64,000 bases of DNA from CAWATZ01 sp963784995 (GTDB lineage: Bacteria > Planctomycetota > Planctomycetia > Gemmatales > Gemmataceae). The notes under the pieces are model-generated. The model searched no databases. It was not told where the DNA came from and saw only the letters and a program-made list of their open reading frames with translations. The DNA is taken from contig CAWATZ010000004.1 in assembly GCA_963784995.1 (NCBI GenBank), positions 496,001 to 560,000 on the forward strand. The letters run 5' to 3'. Each line of letters opens with the position of its first letter. Position 1 is the first letter of the stretch. Below are positions 27,325-37,323 of the stretch, piece by piece. The translations under genes and the position numbers were made by a program.

Positions 27325-28030
27325 GCGCAGCCCACTCCCCCCAAACGTCCGGCAGAGGTGCGGTCACTGTCAGCGGTTCATAGCGGATGGGGTGCAGAAA
27401 CGTCAGGCTCCGCGCATGCAGGGCGATGATCCGGTCGCGCGGCAATTCCGCGGCGGGACCGAAGGGAAGCCGGGCCCCATAGAGCGCATCGCCCAGCACC
27501 GGCCAGCCGCGCAGCGCCGCCTGCACGCGGATCTGGTGCATCCGGCCGGTGACCGGCTCGACCTCCAGCAATGCTCCCTCGGAACGTTCCCGCAAGCGCC
27601 GGAAGCGCAGCACCGCGTGGCGGGCCCCCGGCGTCTCGGCCGTGGCACGCTCCGTCCGGGCCTCATCCTGGATCTTTAGCAGCCAGTCTTCCCACTGTCC
27701 CTCCTCCGGCGGAACTTCCCCCGCCGGGGAGCGCTCGACCGCGGCCCAGTAGAGTTTGCGGACTTGCCGCTCCTGGAACTGCTCGGCCAGGCGCCGGGCC
27801 GCCTTGGTGTTGCGCACGAACAGCACCACGCCCGAGACCGGCCGATCGAGCCGATGCGGGATGCCCAGGTAGACGTTGCCGGCCTTGTGGTACTTCTCCT
27901 TGAGGTAGGCCTTGACCAGGGCTTCCAGAGTCGGAATCCCGGCCGGCACTCCCTGGGTCAGCAGCGGCGCTGGCTTGGCCACCGCCAGGCAGTGGTTGTC
28001 CTCGAACAGGATTTGCAGATGCTGTGTCAG
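27275..28030 (-). CDS. RluA-family pseudouridine synthase, unusual start
   Basis: The catalytic block GIPHRLDRPVSGVVLFVRN contains the family HRLD motif with the active-site Asp; GRMHQIRVQAALRGWPVLGD and LHARSLTFLHP are also typical. The conserved N-terminal strand ILFEDNHCLAVAKPAPLLTQ lies upstream of the first ATG/GTG/TTG codon (GTG at 27982), so the true start must be at or before 28018. The frame has no standard start there; a CTG at 28030 overlaps the TGA of the upstream protease gene as CTGA, suggesting coupled translation, unless a frameshift hides the start. The C-terminal SSPHAPREERSSRGA is encoded by the 60-base palindrome. It isomerises uridine in rRNA or tRNA. Confidence 0.85.
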   Translation of the reverse strand: MTQHLQILFEDNHCLAVAKPAPLLTQGVPAGIPTLEALVKAYLKEKYHKAGNVYLGIPHRLDRPVSGVVLFVRNTKAARRLAEQFQERQVRKLYWAAVERSPAGEVPPEEGQWEDWLLKIQDEARTERATAETPGARHAVLRFRRLRERSEGALLEVEPVTGRMHQIRVQAALRGWPVLGDALYGARLPFGPAAELPRDRIIALHARSLTFLHPIRYEPLTVTAPLPDVWGEWAAQSSPHAPREERSSRGA

Positions 28031-29472
28031 GCGTCGCCCTTCTCCACCGGCAGCCGATCGAACGCACGCAGCTTCTCGACTTCCTTGCGGAGATGCTCCA
28101 GGGCCTTTTCCAGGACTCGATCCTTGAATTCCTTCTTGACCTTGACTTCCTTCTCCGTCTTGTCCTTTTGCTCCGGCGCGCTTGGCTGCGCGTGGCGGCT
28201 CACCGGCTTGTCGGCCTCGGCCTTCTTCTTGCGGACCACGTCGCGGTCGCTGCGCCAGGAGGCGTACTCCACCCGGTCCTCGTCCTTCAGGACGACCTCG
28301 AAACTCTCGTCCGGCTTGACGCCCCAGTCGTCCTTGTCCTTGCTTTCGGGGAAGCGGTGGATGTTCTTGCCGTTGGGCCGCCAGTAGCTGGCGGTGGTCA
28401 GCTTCAGGGCGCTCTTGTTGCCTTCCATCTCGATGACATTCTGAACGCTGCCCTTGCCGTAGCTGCGCTCGCCGACAATGACAGCCCGGCCATTGTCCTG
28501 CAGAGCGGCAGAGACGATTTCGCTCGCGCTGGCGCTGTAGCGGTTGACCAGGATGGCGATGGGGAAACGCTCAGCAAAGTAAGGCAGGGTGTTCTCCGGC
28601 CGCACCTCGTACACCTCGTCCTTGTGATTGCGGCCCTTGGTGCTGACGATCTTGCCCTCCTTGAGGAACAGGTTGCTGATCTCGACCGCTGCCCGGAGCA
28701 GGCCGCCCGGGTTGTTGCGCAGGTCCAGGACCAGCCCGCGGGCCCCAGCCTTTTCCAGCTCCTCCAGGGCCGACTTCAGCTCCTTGGCCGCCGTCTCGCT
28801 GAAGTTGATCAGCCGGACGTAACCGATCTTCGCTTCCTTGTCGTACAGGAACTCCCACTCCTTGAGGTTGTCGGTCTTGCGGCGATCGCCCAGGACGCTC
28901 TGGATGTGGATCTCGTCCCGGACCATCTCGACGTCCACCGGGTTGTGGGCGCCTTCGTGGAGGACGGTGATGGTGATCTTCTGACCTGCCTCGCCCTGGA
29001 TCAGGTCCACCGCCTCGGCCAGGCGCATGTTGTCGGTGCTTTTGCCGTCGATCTTGACGACCACGTCGCCGGCCAGGATGCCGGCGTCATAGGCGGGCGT
29101 GCCCGGCATCGGGCTGATGATCTGCAGCAGGCCGCGGTTCTGCCGATCGTAGCCGATCTGCACGCCGATGCCGCCGAACTTGCCCTTGCTCTGCTTGTTG
29201 AACTGTTTGTACTCGCGCGGATTGATATACTGCGAGTGCGGGTCGAGGCGCTCCAGACCGCCGTTGATCATGTCCTCGGCCAGCTTGCGCTTGCGTTCCG
29301 AGTCCAGCTCAATCACGTACTTTTGCTCGACCTCCTGCATGACCTCGACCATCAAACGCACGAGTTCGTAGTTCTCGTTGCGTTCCCGGCTCGGGGCACT
29401 GGAGGCCACGGCAAAGCCGAAGAAGGACACGGTCACGATGCCCAGAAGCCAGTACAGGTTCCGGCGAGACAT
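28027..29472 (-). CDS. C-terminal processing peptidase, family S41 (481 aa)
   Basis: The ATG at 29472 is preceded by GGAGGA. Residues 1-25 are a membrane or signal segment. A PDZ domain occupies about 85-175 (FGGIGVQIGYDRQNRGLLQI, AGDVVVKIDGKSTDNM). The protease domain has LVLDLRNNPGGLLRAAVEI, NRYSASASEIVSAALQD with the catalytic Ser, and GERSYGKGSVQNV with the catalytic Lys. The Lys/Glu-rich C-terminal 90 residues are probably coiled coil. CtpA-type enzymes trim exported proteins in the periplasm. The downstream RluA-type gene overlaps its stop codon. Confidence 0.92.
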   Translation of the reverse strand: MSRRNLYWLLGIVTVSFFGFAVASSAPSRERNENYELVRLMVEVMQEVEQKYVIELDSERKRKLAEDMINGGLERLDPHSQYINPREYKQFNKQSKGKFGGIGVQIGYDRQNRGLLQIISPMPGTPAYDAGILAGDVVVKIDGKSTDNMRLAEAVDLIQGEAGQKITITVLHEGAHNPVDVEMVRDEIHIQSVLGDRRKTDNLKEWEFLYDKEAKIGYVRLINFSETAAKELKSALEELEKAGARGLVLDLRNNPGGLLRAAVEISNLFLKEGKIVSTKGRNHKDEVYEVRPENTLPYFAERFPIAILVNRYSASASEIVSAALQDNGRAVIVGERSYGKGSVQNVIEMEGNKSALKLTTASYWRPNGKNIHRFPESKDKDDWGVKPDESFEVVLKDEDRVEYASWRSDRDVVRKKKAEADKPVSRHAQPSAPEQKDKTEKEVKVKKEFKDRVLEKALEHLRKEVEKLRAFDRLPVEKGDA

Positions 29473-29562
29473 TTCGGCAAATCCTCCTGTGTTGCAGGAT
29501 GCGGCAAACAGGGATGTCTGGACAAGAAAGGCCAGGAATGCGGATAACCGCCAGGCCAATGG

Positions 29563-29591
29563 ATTATACTGTCGAGCCGGCCGGCTGACGA
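29563..29591 (-). promoter_or_regulatory. Sigma-70-type promoter upstream of the S41 protease gene
   Basis: On the minus strand TATAAT occupies 29568-29563 and TCGTCA 29591-29586, with a 17-base spacer. The start codon is about 90 bases downstream. The -10 box is a perfect match, the -35 box four of six. Confidence 0.5.
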
Positions 29592-29675
29592 GTCGAGAAT
29601 CCGTCCCGGCGCTCTGGGAGCGAACCTCCTCGCCGTACAAACGGTCTTGCAGGCAGGAACCGCACGAGAGCAACC

Positions 29676-32600
29676 ATGCACGAGCCGTCTGAAACGAGTC
29701 GCCGCCGCGACCGCCGGGACCGCAACCCGGAAGAGAACCGGACCGCGCCGACCTGGCCCGCTGGCTGTGGGACCTGGATCGGCTGACCGGCGTGCCGCTG
29801 CTGGACCGCGCAGCGCCTGGCCCTGCTGGGCGGGGAGGCGATTCGCTGCACTGACCCCGCCGCGCTGGCCGGGGTTCTGTTCGACGAGACCGGGCCGGAT
29901 CAGTACACCCTGGGCAAACTGGTCGGTGCCAGCGAGGTCTCCCTGATCGATCGCACACGCCTGGCCAGCTGGAGCCGGGACCTGGCCCGACTGGAAAGCC
30001 GGCGCGACCTGGACGAACTGCGCAAGCAGGGAGCCCGACCGTTGCGCAAATACCGCACCACGGACCTGCCCAGCCTGTTCCAGGCTCACCGGGTCCGGAT
30101 CAGACACCTCGCCCACTTGCTGGGCTCGCTGGATCAGGGTTGTTTCTGTCTGGGCCCGACGAGCGAGGACGAACTGGATCCCGCCCGGCTGATCGCTTAC
30201 TTGCCGCTCCGGCTGCATGCCCTGACCTGGTGGGAGAGCGATCCGGTCGAGCAGTTGCGTTGGGTCGAGGTGCCAGCGGATCGCCTGTTGCTGGACCTGG
30301 CCGGGATGGAGGAAGACCCGGCCCTGGCCAGTCTGGCGGTCCTTCTCCTGGGAATCCGGCATCGGGGAGGCGGCAGTTGGGGCCGATCCGCGATCGAGCG
30401 GAACCTTTCCGCCGGGCAGGTCGCGATTTTCCACGCCGGACTCGCTCACTGTCCTTCGCCCTGTCTGTGGGCCCTGGCTCACGCATCCGGTCTGGCCTCC
30501 CTTCTTCCCGATCTCTCGCATCTTCCTGAAACCGATCTGCTTCCCGCTGCCCGAGCCTGCGAGCGACTGGCCCTGCTGTTCGGAGTCCCAGCCGCCCTGA
30601 CCGTCCTGGAGGGGTTGGCCCTGCCCTGCCGGAAGGACGGTGCCAGCCAGCAACGGCTGCGGCGCTTCCGCGAACTGGTCCAGGCTCGCCAGCGCGGCCG
30701 GCACGATCAGCTGAGCCGCGGCGCTGCCCGAGGAGGCTTCACCGAAGAGGCGGCCTTGCTGGAGGGCCTGGACCGGCTGGACGAGCCCGGTCACGGCCCG
30801 GCCGAGGACCTGACGGACCTGTTCCTCCAGTGGATGAGCGATCCTGTAGGGAACGCCCTCCGTGGCGTTCCGCAAGCCCTCTGTGGCGTTCCGGACCAGC
30901 GGCCGATCAGTCGGCGGCAGCTGGTGAAGTTGGCCCGCAAGGCCCTGCCGGAGGGTCTACCCGCTGTCGCCCAGGCCCTGTGCCGCGCGTGGGAAGAGAA
31001 GGCCCAGATCAAGGTCCGGGTCGCCGGAGTGATGGCCCCGGAGCGGCAGCAAGCGTGCCTGGCCCTGCACTTGACCTTTCCCGGCGCCCGCCTGGCGATC
31101 AACCCGGAGCTGACCCCGACCCAGCTCGACGACCTGCGGCAATGGTTGGCGGGAGCACGGGCCGACCGGGTCGCGCTGCTGTGGTCCCTCGCCGAGCAGA
31201 TGCCGGCCAGTGACTACGAGCGTGGGCACTTCCGGACGCTGCTGGATTCGGACCTGCCGGTCGAGCTGATCCGGCATGCCCAGCAGCTGGACCTGCTTCA
31301 CCGGGCTTCGCGCTTTGTGGGCAAGCCGGTCCAGCTGAAGCGCTACCTCGATTGCACGGCCGAACTGCGCAAGAGCCAGGCCCCACTGCAGGCGAGCGAC
31401 AGCTGGTTTGTCTCGCTGTTCCTGGTCGATCGCGCTGGGCGCCTGGTGTGGTCCTGGGCCTGCTGAGCCGGGCCCGGGCCGCGGACCGAAAGCAGGAGCG
31501 AGCGGCGGAGGTGCTGACCCTTGGGCGAAGCCTGGGAGGGAACAACGTCCTGGCCGGTCCGGCTCAGGCGCTGGTACAGGCCCTGGAAGAGTGGGGCAAG
31601 CCGCGTGTCGAGCAGGAGCCGCCCGAACGCGCCGCCCTGGAGGAACTGCTGCAGCTGGACCGCTCGACGATGGAGGAGTATCTGCACTATCGCCGGCTGG
31701 CGGGGCAGGGGGAGACGCTCTCGGAGGCGCTGCTGGAGCCGCTCCGGCTGCGGGAGCGGGAGGAACGCGAGGCGGCTTACCTGGCGAAGCGCTTGGCCGT
31801 CTTCCGCCCCGAAGGGGCGCAACAGGATAGCCCAGGGCATCGCCCTGGGTGTTGCGGGCAACGCCCTGGGGGAGGGCAACGCCCTGGGGGTCGTGGGCAA
31901 CGCCCTGAATGTCTAACCGAACGCCTCGCCAACTTGACCGATCCGGAGCAATGCGCCGGCCGGCTGGCCCACGCCGTCGAACGCACGCGCAAGCGTCTTC
32001 AGCGGGCCCTGCCGCTGCTCCGCGAGCAGAGTCTGCAGCACCAGCTGGACGAGGTGACTCGCGGCTACCTGAAGCAACTGCTGGGCAAGGCCATGCCCGA
32101 GGGGCCGCTGCCTTCCGGCCTGGTCGAGGCGTTGCAGCTGCTGTCCTCGGAAAGCATCAACCAGGAGCTGCTGACCGGTTTTCTCCTGGACGTGCTGCAC
32201 TGCCGGCCGCTGCACTGCCGGCCGCTCAACCGGGACTGGCTCGAGAAAGCGGAGCGCAAGGGCATCGACACACGTGCCTGGCTTCAGGGCTTCTCGGCGA
32301 CGCTCACGGTCAACGGCCAGCCGCTGACGTTCACTACGGAACGCAACCCCTTGATGATCCTCAAGATGGGCAGCTATTTCAGCACCTGCCTGAGCCTGGA
32401 AGGAGGTGAGAACGCGGCCAGCACCCTGCTCAACGCCCTGGACGTCAACAAGCAGGTGATCTACGGCCGGCGCAAGGACGGCGTGGTGATCGCCCGCAAG
32501 CTGATCGGGGCCAACCTCAAGGGCGAGCTGGCCGGCTACTGCACCTACGCCGCCAGCGACCGCGACGCGATCCAACCGCTGCTGTCGTCGGCCCTGCTGG

Positions 32601-34781
32601 AGCACGCCCGCCGCTGCCGGCTGCGTCCCGGCAACTCCAGTACGCCGGAGACGATCCACGACGGCTTCTGGTACAACGATGGCAACGAGGACTGGCTGGA
32701 ACCGCAGCCGACCCCGGCACCGCCACCCGCTCCGGCGCCGGCCGATCGCAAGGCCGCCCTGGAATGGCAGTTGACGCAGGCTCTTCCTCCCTTCTCCCCT
32801 TGTGGGAGAGGGGTCGGGGGTGAGGGGGAACGGCTGCGCCAGCTGATCGGGGCCCGGGATTCGCAGTGGAGCACGGTGGCGCTGTATCGGCTGCTGCGCG
32901 ACACTCCGGAGGTGATCCGCAAAGGCGACCGGCAGGCGCGGGCCGCTGCTATCGGAAGTGTTGACCTGGCTGACCAGGAGCCGGTCCCTGGCCTGGGTCG
33001 ATCACGCCCCGTGGTTGCTGGATCATTTCCACGTGCTGGCCACCTTGCTCGACGGCTATTTGCCCTTGCACTCGCCCTTCATCCGCGAGGCCGTCCGCCG
33101 GCTCCTGCCGCTGGGGGAAAGAAGCGAGTCCTCTTTCCCCGTTTCCCTCGAAGGTCCGCTCGGGCTGCTGCCAGCCGAGGAGCAACTGACTGTTTACCGG
33201 AAGCTTTCCGATCTGGAACGGGCCCAGGCAGGGAAGGAAGGCGAGCAGCGGGAAGACCTGCGCGGTCGGGTTGCTTCCGCCGCCTTCTGGCTGCAGACGG
33301 CCTGGCTGCGCGACGGCGACCCGGCGCCGCTGGTGCGGGCCCTGGAGGAAGACCATCCCTTCGTGACCCCGGTGGTGGTCCACCTGGCCTGGCTGGAGCG
33401 GATTGTGGGGTTCGCCCCCGGCCTGCGCAAGCTGCTGCGCCGCAAAGAAGTCACCCTGTTTCGGCACGAGGACGTTGCCCTCGCCCTGGGCTCGCAGGGC
33501 CTGGCCCAGGATGGTCCCCGGCTGCTGGAGCTGCTGCGGCGCCGGCCCAGCAGCTTGTTTCTGGCTGTTGCCGTCATCCGCACCGGCGACGAGGCCTCTG
33601 CGTGCGAGGCCCGCCGCCTGTGGCAGCCGAGTTCCAACCTCGGCTCCCTGCTCCAGGTGCCCCAGTGGTTGGGGATGGCACGCGAGGTTCAGTCGCCGCG
33701 TCTGGCGCGGACGATCAACCGGGCCATCCGCCGGCAGGTGATGGAGTTTCTGGCACACCCCGAAGCGGCCGGTCTGGCCGGTGCGCGGGACTGGCTGCGA
33801 CGGCTGAACTTGCTGGCGCTGCCGGGACCTGAAGGCGATGCGGCCGGGCTGGCGGAAAGCATGGCCCGGCTGGTCCGCAACGCCGGGTATGAGCCGGCGC
33901 CGCTCGAAGCCGCGCTGCGAAACCAACCCGCCGTGGCGGAATTGCGCCGCATCGGCGAGCAGACCCGCCGACTCGCGACGGAAGAGGAATCGGCCCTGGA
34001 AGTGCTTGACTGGTGGCTGGCCCTGCGCCTGGCTTGCGACGAGGAGCAGCAAGTCTGGCTCCGCGACGAGCGCTTCGAGCAGGTGCTGGGCCGGCTGGCC
34101 CTGCACGGCTCGTCCCGAGTCCGTGACCGGGCCCTGCTGGTGTGGCTGGAGCAGGCGACCGTGGAAGCGCTCGACCTGGGCCAGCAGTGGCTGGCCGTCC
34201 TCGGCGAGGAGCGTGCCCAGGTGGCCGAGCCGGTGCGCCGGCTGCTGGTCGAGCGAATGCTGCAGTGCCATCCGTCCACCCAGTCGATCTGCCAGCTGGA
34301 GTCGAACCTGGCCTGGCTGGAAACTCTGCCCGACGAAGTGCAGCAAGAGATCGTCCAGGCCAACCCGACTGTCTTTGCCTACCCCTTTGACGCCGACCAG
34401 ACCTGGCTGCTGGCCCTCGAAGGCGCCGACCAGCGCCGCATCTCGGCCATCGCCAACGTCTGCCACGCCCTGGCCCGGGCCAACCCCACCGTGCTCGTCT
34501 ACCATCTGCACCTGATCCTGGTCTGGATCGACCCCGCCGTCGCCGTCGCCTTTGTGCGGCGGTTCCTCCCCCTGATCCCCGTCCAGGAACTGGCCAAGTA
34601 CCTGAACTGGACAAACCCCAATCCGAGCTACCGTCTGCAAATGCTGATTCTCGAGCATCTCCGCACCAATCGCTCCCCCGAGGAAGTGCAGCAGGCCCGC
34701 AAGCTGCTCGATCCCAACAATCACAGCGAGCGTGCCGAATGGGTCAGGCAGCGCCTGAGCGATTCTCCACCTCTCTGCTGA
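29676..34781 (+). CDS. Very large protein of unknown function (about 1,700 codons) with four frameshifts
   Basis: A continuous protein-like track runs from ATG 29676 (MHEPSETSRRRDRRDRNPEE) to the TGA at 34779-34781, but it changes frame near 29735, 29810, 31450 and 32942. The net length is divisible by three. No signal peptide is seen. The N-terminal two thirds are helical and Leu/Arg-rich. A distinctive central block lies near 32340-32560 (TERNPLMILKMGSYFSTCLS, ENAASTLLNALDVNKQVIYG, VVIARKLIGANLKGELAGYC). The C-terminal 600 residues look like HEAT-type helices. The frame jumps follow conserved-looking protein on both sides, so sequence error or recent decay are both possible. Three palindromic-repeat insertions lie inside it. 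I do not recognise a named family. Confidence 0.6.
30850..30892. repeat. Small hairpin repeat inside coding sequence
   Basis: GGAACGCC at 30850-30857 pairs with GGCGTTCC at 30864-30871, and a second GGCGTTCC follows at 30885-30892. It is read in frame as NALRGVPQALCGVP. Confidence 0.7.
31807..31911. repeat. Repeat cluster inside coding sequence (43-base element plus GGCAACGCCCTGG units)
   Basis: Bases 31807-31849 are identical to 17584-17626. They are followed by three copies of the unit GGCAACGCCCTG at about 31856-31911. In frame the cluster is read as a Gly/Arg/Pro/Gln-rich stretch (GCCGQRPGGGQRPGGRGQRP) absent from the surrounding style of protein, so it looks like a tolerated insertion. 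Confidence 0.85.
32784..32829. repeat. CTCCCC/GGGGAG hairpin repeat inside coding sequence
   Basis: The stretch contains CTTCTCCCCTTGTGGGAGAG and a G-rich tail, read in frame as LPPFSPCGRGVGGEGER. The same element occurs twice around 49889-50038, in intergenic sequence. Confidence 0.75.
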
Positions 34782-35125
34782 CCGCTGCTTGACTCTGCTT
34801 TTTCCCTTTCCGTCAACCCGCCGACCCGGCTGCGTCTCCCTTTTTCCTCCGCAACCTCCGATCCCCGACCCGGTCAAGCAAGAAGCTCGGTTCTTTCCAC
34901 TTCGACGCTGCGCAGTTCCAGATCCATCGACCCGACCGAATAAGACGACGCGATTTCCATAAGCGATACAGTTTGTCCACATTGTCGCGTGGACCGGGAG
35001 GCCGCACTTGCTTTATCGTCAAGGCATGGGCTTTCTGGTTTTCCCAGGATGACCGCTCTGGCGAGTACGCGCGGTCTGCCAGCGAGGCTGCGCGCACCGC
35101 GGACAACACGGGAGAGGGGGGGATC
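34782..35125. other. Intergenic region upstream of the TIGR03000 gene
   Basis: About 340 bases without a convincing gene on either strand. It is less GC-biased than its flanks between 34900 and 35050. No hairpin, RNA gene or clear promoter pair was found; it presumably holds the promoter of the 35126 gene. Confidence 0.4.
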
Positions 35126-36385
35126 ATGTATAGCGCGGTCCTGGTTGCTTTGTTGACGGCGGGCAACGTGCCCGGGGGTTGCCATTCCGGCTACCATAGT
35201 TTCTGTGCCAGCGGCTTCATTGGCGGCTGCTTCAGCTGTGCGGGCATCAGCATCTGTGGCTGTCCGACGGGCGGCTGCCTGGCCAACTGCTGCATGCTGG
35301 CCTGCCCGCCGCTGCCGCCGTGTCCACCGCTGCCACCGTGTCCACCGCTGCCGCCTTGTCCAACATTCTGTCCGCCACCGGTGTGTCCGGCACCGATGCC
35401 GGTCGTCGTGGCGCCACCGCCTCCTCCACCGCCACCGCCGCCGACCTGCGGCTACGAGCAACCGGTGATGGTCGTGCCGGAGCCGGCGCCGCCCGTGCCG
35501 AAGATGACCCGCTTCGCCAACATCATCGCCCCGTTCGTTCCCTGTGCCGGCATTCGCAGTGCGGTCCCACGGCGCTGTGGCTGCGGCTGTGGCTGCTACT
35601 GTGGTTGTGCCTGTGCATGCAACTGCTGCGGTTGCGGCTGCGTCAACTGGTACGTGCCGCCCTACAGCGCCGATTGTTGCTGTCACACCATTAGCAATCG
35701 CTGCTTCCAGGACTGCGGCGGCGTTTACATCGCGGACGTCTGGGGTCACGGCTGCCACGGCGTCAGCGCCTGCGGTTACTCGCTCGGAGCCCCTGCGCCG
35801 GCCGGCAGTTCGGCTCCCCAGCAGCGGCAGATGCCGAAGGTGCCGGAGCCGCAGCTGGAGCCGACCAGCTCGGCCCAGGTGGTGATCAAGGCGTCCGCCG
35901 AGGTTCGCGTCCTGGTCAACGGCCAGCTGACCCGGCGCAGCGGTGCCCTCACGACCTTCCGCACGCCTCAGCTGACCGTGGGCCAGACCTACTCCTACGA
36001 GTTCCAGGCCCAGGTGGTGCGTGACGGCCGGACAGTTTCGCGGACCCGCAAGGTGCAGGTGCGGGCCGGCGCGCAGACGGTAGTTGATTTCAGCGATCTG
36101 GAAGGAACGCCACCAACCTCGTCCCGGGTGGCGTTGATCACGCTCGACGTGCCGCGCGACGCCAGGCTGTTCGTCGACGGCAAGGCGTTCACGCTGCTGG
36201 CCAATCAGCGGACGTTCACCACACCGGCGCTGGAACAGGGTAAGAAGCAATACTACGAACTGAAGGCCCAGGTGGTCCGCGGTGGAGAGGTGCGAACGGA
36301 AACGCACAAGGTCTACGTCGAGACGGGCAAGCATCTGCGGGTGGAATTCAAGGAACTCGCCGAGGTGCGAACCGCAAGGAAGTAA
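35126..36385 (+). CDS. Cysteine- and proline-rich protein with two TIGR03000-type domains (419 aa)
   Basis: The ATG at 35126 follows GGGAGAGGGGGGATC. Residues about 18-110 are extremely rich in Cys, Gly and Pro, with three copies of CPPLPPCPPL-type repeats and a run of ten prolines. Residues 145-225 are a second Cys-rich block (CGCGCGCYCGCACACNCCGCGC). Two copies of an about 75-residue domain follow, at 250-325 (AEVRVLVNGQLTRRSGALTT, YSYEFQAQVVRDGRTVSRTR) and 340-415 (DARLFVDGKAFTLLANQRTF, YYELKAQVVRGGEVRTETHK). That domain matches TIGR03000, known mainly from planctomycetes. Cys-rich secreted proteins have been linked to the planctomycete proteinaceous wall, but an envelope role here is inference. 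No typical signal peptide apart from a short hydrophobic start. Confidence 0.82.
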   Translation: MYSAVLVALLTAGNVPGGCHSGYHSFCASGFIGGCFSCAGISICGCPTGGCLANCCMLACPPLPPCPPLPPCPPLPPCPTFCPPPVCPAPMPVVVAPPPPPPPPPPTCGYEQPVMVVPEPAPPVPKMTRFANIIAPFVPCAGIRSAVPRRCGCGCGCYCGCACACNCCGCGCVNWYVPPYSADCCCHTISNRCFQDCGGVYIADVWGHGCHGVSACGYSLGAPAPAGSSAPQQRQMPKVPEPQLEPTSSAQVVIKASAEVRVLVNGQLTRRSGALTTFRTPQLTVGQTYSYEFQAQVVRDGRTVSRTRKVQVRAGAQTVVDFSDLEGTPPTSSRVALITLDVPRDARLFVDGKAFTLLANQRTFTTPALEQGKKQYYELKAQVVRGGEVRTETHKVYVETGKHLRVEFKELAEVRTARK

Positions 36386-36393
36386 TCGTTTGT

Positions 36394-36447
36394 CTTTGAT
36401 TTATCGTTTCGCGCTCACCCGGCCCAGCGCGAAACGATAAATCAAAG
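36394..36447. repeat. Inverted repeat, GATTTATCGTTTCGCG family, copy 2
   Basis: Perfect 22-base arms (36394-36415, 36426-36447) around a 10-base loop lie between convergent genes, 8 bases after one stop codon and 9 bases from the other. The locus-specific outer arm is short here (CTTT). The position suits a bidirectional terminator. Confidence 0.9.
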
Positions 36448-36456
36448 CAGCAACTC

Positions 36457-37296
36457 TCACTTGCAAAAGCTCAAAACCGCCTCCACGAACTCCTTTTCTT
36501 TCTCGAACATGCCCAGATGGCCGCAGTCGCGGATCAGCTTCAGCTCCGCTTTGGGAAGGTACTTCTGAAACGCTCGCCCGTAAGCCGGCGGCACCAGCCG
36601 ATCCTGCTCGCCCCACAGCAGCAGCACCGGACACTCGATGCGGTGCAGCCTGGCAGATAGCCGGGGGCTATAGGGCCTCTCCCACATCAGGCGGGCCAGG
36701 ACGGTCATCGCCTGGAAGACGGAGATGATACGCTCATCGTCCTTGGCGCCGCCAAAGAGCATGTCGGCCACGTACCCCCTCGGATCGTGGAAGAGCAATT
36801 TCCGCAGCGCTTCCTCGTCGCCCATCATGCGGAACAGGTCCGGCAACGGCTCTTCATCGACCCACAGGCCCGGAGTGCCGGAAAGCCACAGGCACTTGAC
36901 CCGCTCTGGCCAGCGCACGGCGAACTCGGCCGCGATCCAGCCGCCGAGGCTGACTCCGCCCAGCACCACCGGCTCCTCGAAGCCGAGAGCGTCGAACAGT
37001 TCGACGTAGTGAAAGGCCATGTCCTCGATGGCGGCGATGTCCTCGAAGCCGCCGCTCTTGCCGAAACCGGGATGCAGCGGCGAGTAGACGGTGAACTTGC
37101 GGGCCCAGATGTCGTGGAAGGGCAGCCAGCGCATCGACTCGCCCAGGGTGCTGTGCAGGTAGACGAAAGGCGGACCATTGCCGCCGTGCCGCATCGCCAC
37201 AGGCCGGCCGTTCAGGTCGATGATCTCCTCCTCGCCGCCCTTGCGCGACAGCAAGACCCGGGCACCGTACTTCAGTTTTCGCAATAGCTTGAACAT
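36457..37296 (-). CDS. Alpha/beta hydrolase (279 aa)
   Basis: The protein has the whole single-domain alpha/beta hydrolase pattern: oxyanion strand PPFVYLHSTLGESMRWL, the nucleophile elbow VVLGGVSLGGWIAAEFA (Ser about 116), LLLWGEQDRLVPPAYG for the acid Asp, and LIRDCGHLGMFEKEKEF for the catalytic His. No signal peptide. It lies downstream of a luciferase-like monooxygenase gene in the same direction (105 bases, with a hairpin between), a pairing often seen in gene clusters that break down small esters, ketones or terpenoids, though the substrate is unknown. Confidence 0.88.
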   Translation of the reverse strand: MFKLLRKLKYGARVLLSRKGGEEEIIDLNGRPVAMRHGGNGPPFVYLHSTLGESMRWLPFHDIWARKFTVYSPLHPGFGKSGGFEDIAAIEDMAFHYVELFDALGFEEPVVLGGVSLGGWIAAEFAVRWPERVKCLWLSGTPGLWVDEEPLPDLFRMMGDEEALRKLLFHDPRGYVADMLFGGAKDDERIISVFQAMTVLARLMWERPYSPRLSARLHRIECPVLLLWGEQDRLVPPAYGRAFQKYLPKAELKLIRDCGHLGMFEKEKEFVEAVLSFCK

Positions 37297-37323
37297 GGCA
37301 TGCCTTTCCCTGAACCACCGCCC

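Noticed and set aside
34813..35166. 117-codon minus-strand frame in the gap before the TIGR03000 gene
   Set aside because: No ribosome-binding site, no domain, composition not protein-like, and it overlaps the start of a supported gene.
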